NCBI GenBank assembly: GCA_018882835.1
Contig: VERE01000005.1
Span: 1-64,000 of the forward strand
Direction of reading: 5' to 3'
Source: Limnohabitans sp.
GTDB lineage: Bacteria; Pseudomonadota; Gammaproteobacteria; Burkholderiales; Burkholderiaceae_C
DNA: 64,000 bases
Below are positions 60,274-64,000 of this stretch, piece by piece. A program made the position numbers and the translations under genes. Each line of letters opens with the position of its first letter. Position 1 is the stretch's first letter. The notes beneath the pieces were generated by a model. The model saw only the letters and a program-made list of their open reading frames with translations. It ran no database searches and was not told the DNA's origin.

Positions 60274-61217
60274 TCCAAGTTGCCGTTACGCGGACACAGG
60301 CCATAGCGCGTGATGTCTTGCTGATCGAACTAAGCGCACCTGGGGGGCAATCGCTGCCCGGTGCTGCGCCAGGCGCGCATGTAGATGTGCATTTGCCCAG
60401 TGGCCAGATTCGACAGTATTCCCTCACAAATGCGCAAGGCCAGGTCACTCAGTCCTGCTATCAGATCGCCGTTGCACGAGACGCCAATAGCCGCGGCGGT
60501 TCTGAGTGGATTCATGACAAGCTTCGACTGGGTTCATCCTTGAGGATCAGCGAGCCACGCAATTTGTTTCCCTTGGATGTCTCTGCGCACAAAAAGGTCC
60601 TTTTTATCGGTGCCGGCATTGGCATCACACCTATTTATTCCATGGTGAACTCGATCAAGAGTTCGCCTACGGACTGGACTTTGATGGCCTGTGCGCGATC
60701 GGCTAGCCGTCTGGCCTTTCAGGAGGAGTTGTCAGGGCTGGATGAACAACGGGTGCACTTTCACTTCGACATGGACCACGGTGGCCCCCTGGATCTGCAG
60801 ACCCTGCTGAGCAGCGGCCCATGGGATGCGCTTTATGCGTGTGGTCCGGCAGGTCTTCTGGACGCCCTGCAAGATGCGACGCGCGATTGGCCTGCTGGCT
60901 CAGTTCATATGGAACGGTTCAAGGCACAAGCGCAGGACAACTCTGAAAATTCCAGCTTCGAGTTGGTACTGTCATCAAACGGTCAGTCTGTGCATGTCGA
61001 GCCCGAAGAGTCCCCTCTGGAAGCGTTGGAGCGGATCGGTGTTGATCATCCCTTCGCATGCCGCGAAGGTCTGTGTGGCACCTGTGAAGTCGAAGTGGTG
61101 GAAGGCTTGCCGGACCATCGCGACAACGTGCTGGATGCCAACGACAGAGCCGCTGGCAAACGATTCATTCCTTGTGTGTCGCGTTGCGGTGGCAACAGAC
61201 TCGTCATCAATTTATGA
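60270..61217 (+). CDS. vanB: Vanillate O-demethylase reductase subunit
   Basis: A 315-residue reductase of the phthalate dioxygenase reductase type: flavin-binding IRQYSLTNAQ, NAD-binding VLFIGAGIGITPIYSMVNSI, YACGPAGLLDAL, then a C-terminal plant-type 2Fe-2S domain with CREGLCGTCEVEV and the fourth Cys in RFIPCVSR. It passes electrons from NAD(P)H to VanA. The ATGA overlap with vanA indicates coupled synthesis. Confidence 0.88.
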   Translation: MIQVAVTRTQAIARDVLLIELSAPGGQSLPGAAPGAHVDVHLPSGQIRQYSLTNAQGQVTQSCYQIAVARDANSRGGSEWIHDKLRLGSSLRISEPRNLFPLDVSAHKKVLFIGAGIGITPIYSMVNSIKSSPTDWTLMACARSASRLAFQEELSGLDEQRVHFHFDMDHGGPLDLQTLLSSGPWDALYACGPAGLLDALQDATRDWPAGSVHMERFKAQAQDNSENSSFELVLSSNGQSVHVEPEESPLEALERIGVDHPFACREGLCGTCEVEVVEGLPDHRDNVLDANDRAAGKRFIPCVSRCGGNRLVINL

Positions 61218-61224
61218 GAACGTC

Positions 61225-61983
61225 ATGAACCTGAATAAAAAAATTGCCATCGTGACCGGTGGCGCATCTGGATTTGGGGCTGCGTGCGCCCTGCGTATGG
61301 CAGAAGCAGGCGCTTTGGTGATGGTGGCTGATCTCAACATGGCAGGCGCGCAAGCCATTGCCGAGAAAATCAAGGCCTCTGGCGGTCAAGCCGCCAGCGT
61401 CATTGCTGATGTCTCTGACCGGGTGTCATTTGAGAACATGGTCGCCACCACTCGCCAACACTTTGGCGGCCTGGATATTCTGATCAACAACGCTGGAACC
61501 ACACATCGAAACAAGCCGGCGCTTGAAGTCACCGAGGAGGAGTTTGACCGGGTTTACCGAGTGAATGTCAAAAGTCTTTTTTGGGCGTCGCAGGCCGTGC
61601 TTCCCTTCTTTGTCAAGCAAGGCAGTGGGTGCATCGTGAATGTGGCTTCCACAACCGGGGTCCGTCCCGGCCCAGGGCTGGCCTGGTACAGCGGCAGCAA
61701 AGCAGCCATGATCAATCTCACCAAAGGATTGGCGCTGGAATTTGCACGATCTGGGGTTCGCATCAATGCGGTGAACCCGATGATCGGTGAAACCGCCATG
61801 TTGGGCGACTTCATGGGCATGGAAGACACCCCGGCCAACCGGGAACGCTTTTTAATGCGTATCCCCCTGGGGCGCTTTACCCGCCCTGCTGATGTCGCAT
61901 CGGCCGTGACCTTTCTGGCCAGCGACGAGGCGTCCTACCTGACGGGTGTGTGCCTGGATGTGGACGGAGGTCGCAACATATGA
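61225..61983 (+). CDS. SDR-family dehydrogenase
   Basis: A 252-residue classical SDR: VTGGASGFGAACALRMAEAG, ILINNAGTTHRNK, Ser in NVASTTGVRPG and YxxxK in WYSGSKAAMINLTKG, ending LTGVCLDVDGGRNI. ATG at 61225 is 7 bases after the vanB stop; the open frame from 60826 is the antisense-frame shadow of vanB. It lies in the vanAB operon with an aldehyde dehydrogenase, so it may oxidise an alcohol to an aldehyde in side-chain breakdown of a methoxylated aromatic (inference). Confidence 0.9.
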   Translation: MNLNKKIAIVTGGASGFGAACALRMAEAGALVMVADLNMAGAQAIAEKIKASGGQAASVIADVSDRVSFENMVATTRQHFGGLDILINNAGTTHRNKPALEVTEEEFDRVYRVNVKSLFWASQAVLPFFVKQGSGCIVNVASTTGVRPGPGLAWYSGSKAAMINLTKGLALEFARSGVRINAVNPMIGETAMLGDFMGMEDTPANRERFLMRIPLGRFTRPADVASAVTFLASDEASYLTGVCLDVDGGRNI

Positions 61984-63410
61984 CCAACAACTACCAAGCC
62001 CCTGGCTTGCTGATACAGGGACGATGGCGTTCCGGTCGTCATGCGATGACGGTCCCGATCATCAATCCTGCGACTGCTCAGACCCTGGACACCTTGCACC
62101 TGGCCAATCATGAAGACATTGAATTGGCTCTGAGTGCTTCCTGCACAGGCTTTGAAGCATGGCGACAGGTGCCCGCGCATGAGCGATCCGCTCGCCTTGA
62201 GCGCGGTATTGCCCGGATACGGCAAAACATAGACAAAATTGCCACCTTGCTGACGTTGGAGCAAGGCAAGCCACTGGCAGAAGCCCGTGCGGAATGCGCC
62301 ATGGCGGCTGACCTCATCAAATGGTACGCAGAGGAAGCACGCCGAACCTACGGTCGCATCATCCCCGCCAGACAGCCCAATAGCAGCATGCAGGTGCACA
62401 AACTGCCTGTGGGCCCAGTGGCTGCGTTCTCCCCGTGGAACTTTCCACTGGTGTTGTCAGCTCGCAAAATTGGTGGGGCACTGGCAGCTGGCTGTTCAAT
62501 CATTGTGAAAGCGGCCGAGGAGACACCGGCCAGCGTTGCCGCCATGGTCGATTGTTTGCAAGAGGACTTGCCAGAGGGCGCCTTGCAATTGCTGTTTGGG
62601 GTGCCGGCAGAAGTATCGGCTCAACTGATAGCCTCGCCCATCGTTCGAAAGGTGAGCTTCACAGGCTCAGTGCCAGTGGGTCGGCATTTGTCGCAGCTCA
62701 CGGCGCGTCATCTCAAGCGCATCACGCTGGAGCTGGGCGGCCACGCGCCCGTCATCGTCTGTTCGGATGCCGATATCGACAAGACCGTGAACATGATGGT
62801 CACCCATAAATTCCGAAACGCTGGCCAGGCCTGTCTGGCACCGACGCGTTTCTTCGTGGACAGATCCATTGAGAATCGCTTTAATGAGGCATTCATCCAA
62901 AAGAGTCATGAACTGGTATTGGGAGACGGTATGGCCAGCGACACACAGATGGGGCCGTTGGCGAATGCACGCCGTGTTGCCGCGGTGCGAGACTTAGTCG
63001 ATCGGTCGGTGCAGGGTGGCGCCCGTTTGCATCAGGGAAAAAGTCCAGCGTCTGGCTTCTTTGCCCCCGCGACGGTGCTGACCCATGTGACACCAGACTC
63101 ACCGATCATGTCAGAAGAGCCTTTTGGTCCCGTGGCCACCATCACACCATTTGACGCTCTCGACCATGCGATTCAACTGGCCAACCAATGCCCATACGGT
63201 TTGGCTGGCTATCTGTTCACCGATTCAGCCCGAGCAATCCAGCGCGTGAGCGAAAGACTGGAAGTCGGCAGCCTGGCCATCAACGGAATGGGCGTATCCG
63301 TCCCAGAAGCTCCGTTTGGTGGCATCAAAGACAGTGGCTACGGCAGCGAGTCGGGCATTGAAGGCATGGAAGCTTTTCTGGAAACCAAGTTCGTCCACCT
63401 TTGCAACTGA
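61980..63410 (+). CDS. NAD(P)-dependent aldehyde dehydrogenase (SSADH-like)
   Basis: A 476-residue aldehyde dehydrogenase: FSPWNFPLVLSARKIGGALAAG, VSFTGSVPVGRHLSQL, catalytic Glu in ITLELGGHAPV and catalytic Cys in NAGQACLAPTRFF, and SEEPFGPVATI with the final GIKDSGYGSE. The pattern is closest to succinate-semialdehyde- or vanillin-type enzymes. ATG at 61980 overlaps the SDR stop (ATGA). It would oxidise an aldehyde made by the SDR or formed in aromatic side-chain cleavage (inference). Confidence 0.9.
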   Translation: MTNNYQAPGLLIQGRWRSGRHAMTVPIINPATAQTLDTLHLANHEDIELALSASCTGFEAWRQVPAHERSARLERGIARIRQNIDKIATLLTLEQGKPLAEARAECAMAADLIKWYAEEARRTYGRIIPARQPNSSMQVHKLPVGPVAAFSPWNFPLVLSARKIGGALAAGCSIIVKAAEETPASVAAMVDCLQEDLPEGALQLLFGVPAEVSAQLIASPIVRKVSFTGSVPVGRHLSQLTARHLKRITLELGGHAPVIVCSDADIDKTVNMMVTHKFRNAGQACLAPTRFFVDRSIENRFNEAFIQKSHELVLGDGMASDTQMGPLANARRVAAVRDLVDRSVQGGARLHQGKSPASGFFAPATVLTHVTPDSPIMSEEPFGPVATITPFDALDHAIQLANQCPYGLAGYLFTDSARAIQRVSERLEVGSLAINGMGVSVPEAPFGGIKDSGYGSESGIEGMEAFLETKFVHLCN

Positions 63411-63433
63411 AATAAACCACAACGGAGACACAC

Positions 63434-64000
63434 ATGAAACGTAAAAATTTCCTTGCCTGCTTGGCCCTTGTTTCAACAGTCGGGGTCCATTCCTCAGCTT
63501 CTGCTCAATCGGATAAAACCTTGCGGGTTGTGGTCGGTTTCCCGGCCGGGGTATCCATTGATGTCGTTTCTCGAATCTTGACCGAAAAGATGAAGGACGA
63601 ACTCAAGCGCCCGGTGATTGTGGATAACCGACCAGGTGCTGGCGGCCGTCTGGCAGCGGATCTGTTGAAGGCAGCGACCCCAGATGGCAATACCGTGATG
63701 ATCACACCCATCGTCGTGCCTGTGCTTGCGCCGATGGTTTTCAACAAATTGAGCTACAACCCAGAGATCGACTTCGTCCCCGTAGGCAAGGTTTGCGATT
63801 TTTCTTTCGCACTGGCTGTGCCTGCCACTGCACCTGTCAAGACCCTTAAAGAGTACGCCGCGTGGATCAAGGCAAACCCCCAGCAAGCCAATTTTGGCTC
63901 TCCTGCGGCGGGAAGTCTGCCTCACTTTTTCGGCGTGATGATTGGCACTGCCCTGAACGTCGAGATGGTCCACGTCCCTTTCAATGGCGGTGCCGCTTTG
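63434..64000 (+). CDS. Bug-family periplasmic binding protein, 3' end cut by window edge
   Basis: About 189 codons of a TctC-like receptor starting MKRKNFLACLALVSTVGVHSSASA (signal peptide). Then LRVVVGFPAGVSIDVVSRILTEKM, VIVDNRPGAGGRLAADLLKA and ANFGSPAAGSLPHFFGVMIG give the family pattern. A GGAGACACAC stretch precedes the ATG at 63434. It lies 23 bp after the aldehyde dehydrogenase gene, completing the pattern that each aromatic module has its own Bug receptor. The C-terminal part is outside the window. Confidence 0.9.
   Translation, partial: MKRKNFLACLALVSTVGVHSSASAQSDKTLRVVVGFPAGVSIDVVSRILTEKMKDELKRPVIVDNRPGAGGRLAADLLKAATPDGNTVMITPIVVPVLAPMVFNKLSYNPEIDFVPVGKVCDFSFALAVPATAPVKTLKEYAAWIKANPQQANFGSPAAGSLPHFFGVMIGTALNVEMVHVPFNGGAAL

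Overview
The window looks like a chromosomal segment of a betaproteobacterium, most likely Burkholderiales and Comamonadaceae-like. This is inferred from high GC, tight head-to-tail operons with many ATGA stop/start overlaps, several Bug-type (TctC-like) periplasmic binding proteins, DUF2788 and ArfB neighbours, and dense LysR/IclR-controlled catabolic modules. No rRNA, tRNA, insertion sequence, integrase, CRISPR array or plasmid function was seen. Species cannot be assigned from the sequence alone.

Region by region. 1-6.8 kb: an Atu/Liu-like acyl-CoA module. A leftward operon (acyl-CoA dehydrogenase, TIGR03084-like protein, DUF2156-like acyltransferase, acyl-CoA carboxylase beta subunit cut by the window edge) diverges from an AtuA-family gene, followed by a convergent alpha/beta hydrolase. 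6.9-9.8 kb: a GntR/FCD regulator, a PhyH-type dioxygenase and a Rossmann/SAF oxidoreductase, all translationally coupled behind a perfect GTATAC-centred palindrome. 9.8-15.4 kb: a two-gene HTTM-like membrane pair, an acyl-CoA ligase with an epoxide-hydrolase-like enzyme, a cytochrome c5, a DUF2788 protein and a secreted protein with two SGICHD repeats. 15.5-28.3 kb: ArfB, two stand-alone MFS carriers, a cupin/enoyl-CoA hydratase pair, MDR and SDR oxidoreductases, a DUF3047 lipoprotein, a 694-residue MFS-EamA double transporter, a potassium channel carrying an extra voltage-sensor domain, a Lys-tailed cupin and a GST. 28.3-35.8 kb: two metallo-beta-lactamase-fold enzymes, an orphan Bug protein, a secreted MhpD-like hydratase divergent from an orphan DctP, and an operon of cNMP protein, MBL hydrolase and SulP-STAS-cNMP transporter. 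35.8-38.9 kb: a more AT-rich stretch with a class II glutamine amidotransferase, an FG-GAP lipoprotein and a small unknown gene.

From 39 kb to the right edge the window is a chain of catabolic modules, most paired with a divergent regulator. (a) LysR // PanE-like, VOC, MaoC, class III CoA-transferase, with a CBS protein and an alpha/beta hydrolase downstream. (b) LysR // Bug, NDP-forming acyl-CoA ligase, enoyl-CoA hydratase. (c) LysR // FAD aromatic hydroxylase, Bug, sulfatase, two-domain extradiol dioxygenase, FAH-fold hydrolase. (d) IclR // PobA. (e) LysR // VanA, VanB, SDR, aldehyde dehydrogenase, Bug (cut by the edge). Together they suggest uptake and degradation of lignin-type aromatic acids. 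Module (c) reads as a possible aryl-sulfate route: desulfation, ring hydroxylation, meta-type ring opening and C-C hydrolysis. Its substrate is not visible in the sequence.

The most unusual items are the tandem-voltage-sensor potassium channel, the MFS-EamA fusion, the sulfatase-containing ring-cleavage operon, the cNMP/MBL/SulP operon with an apparently degenerate cNMP pocket, and the exported hydratase. Function calls rest on motif reading by eye. No database search or alignment was run.
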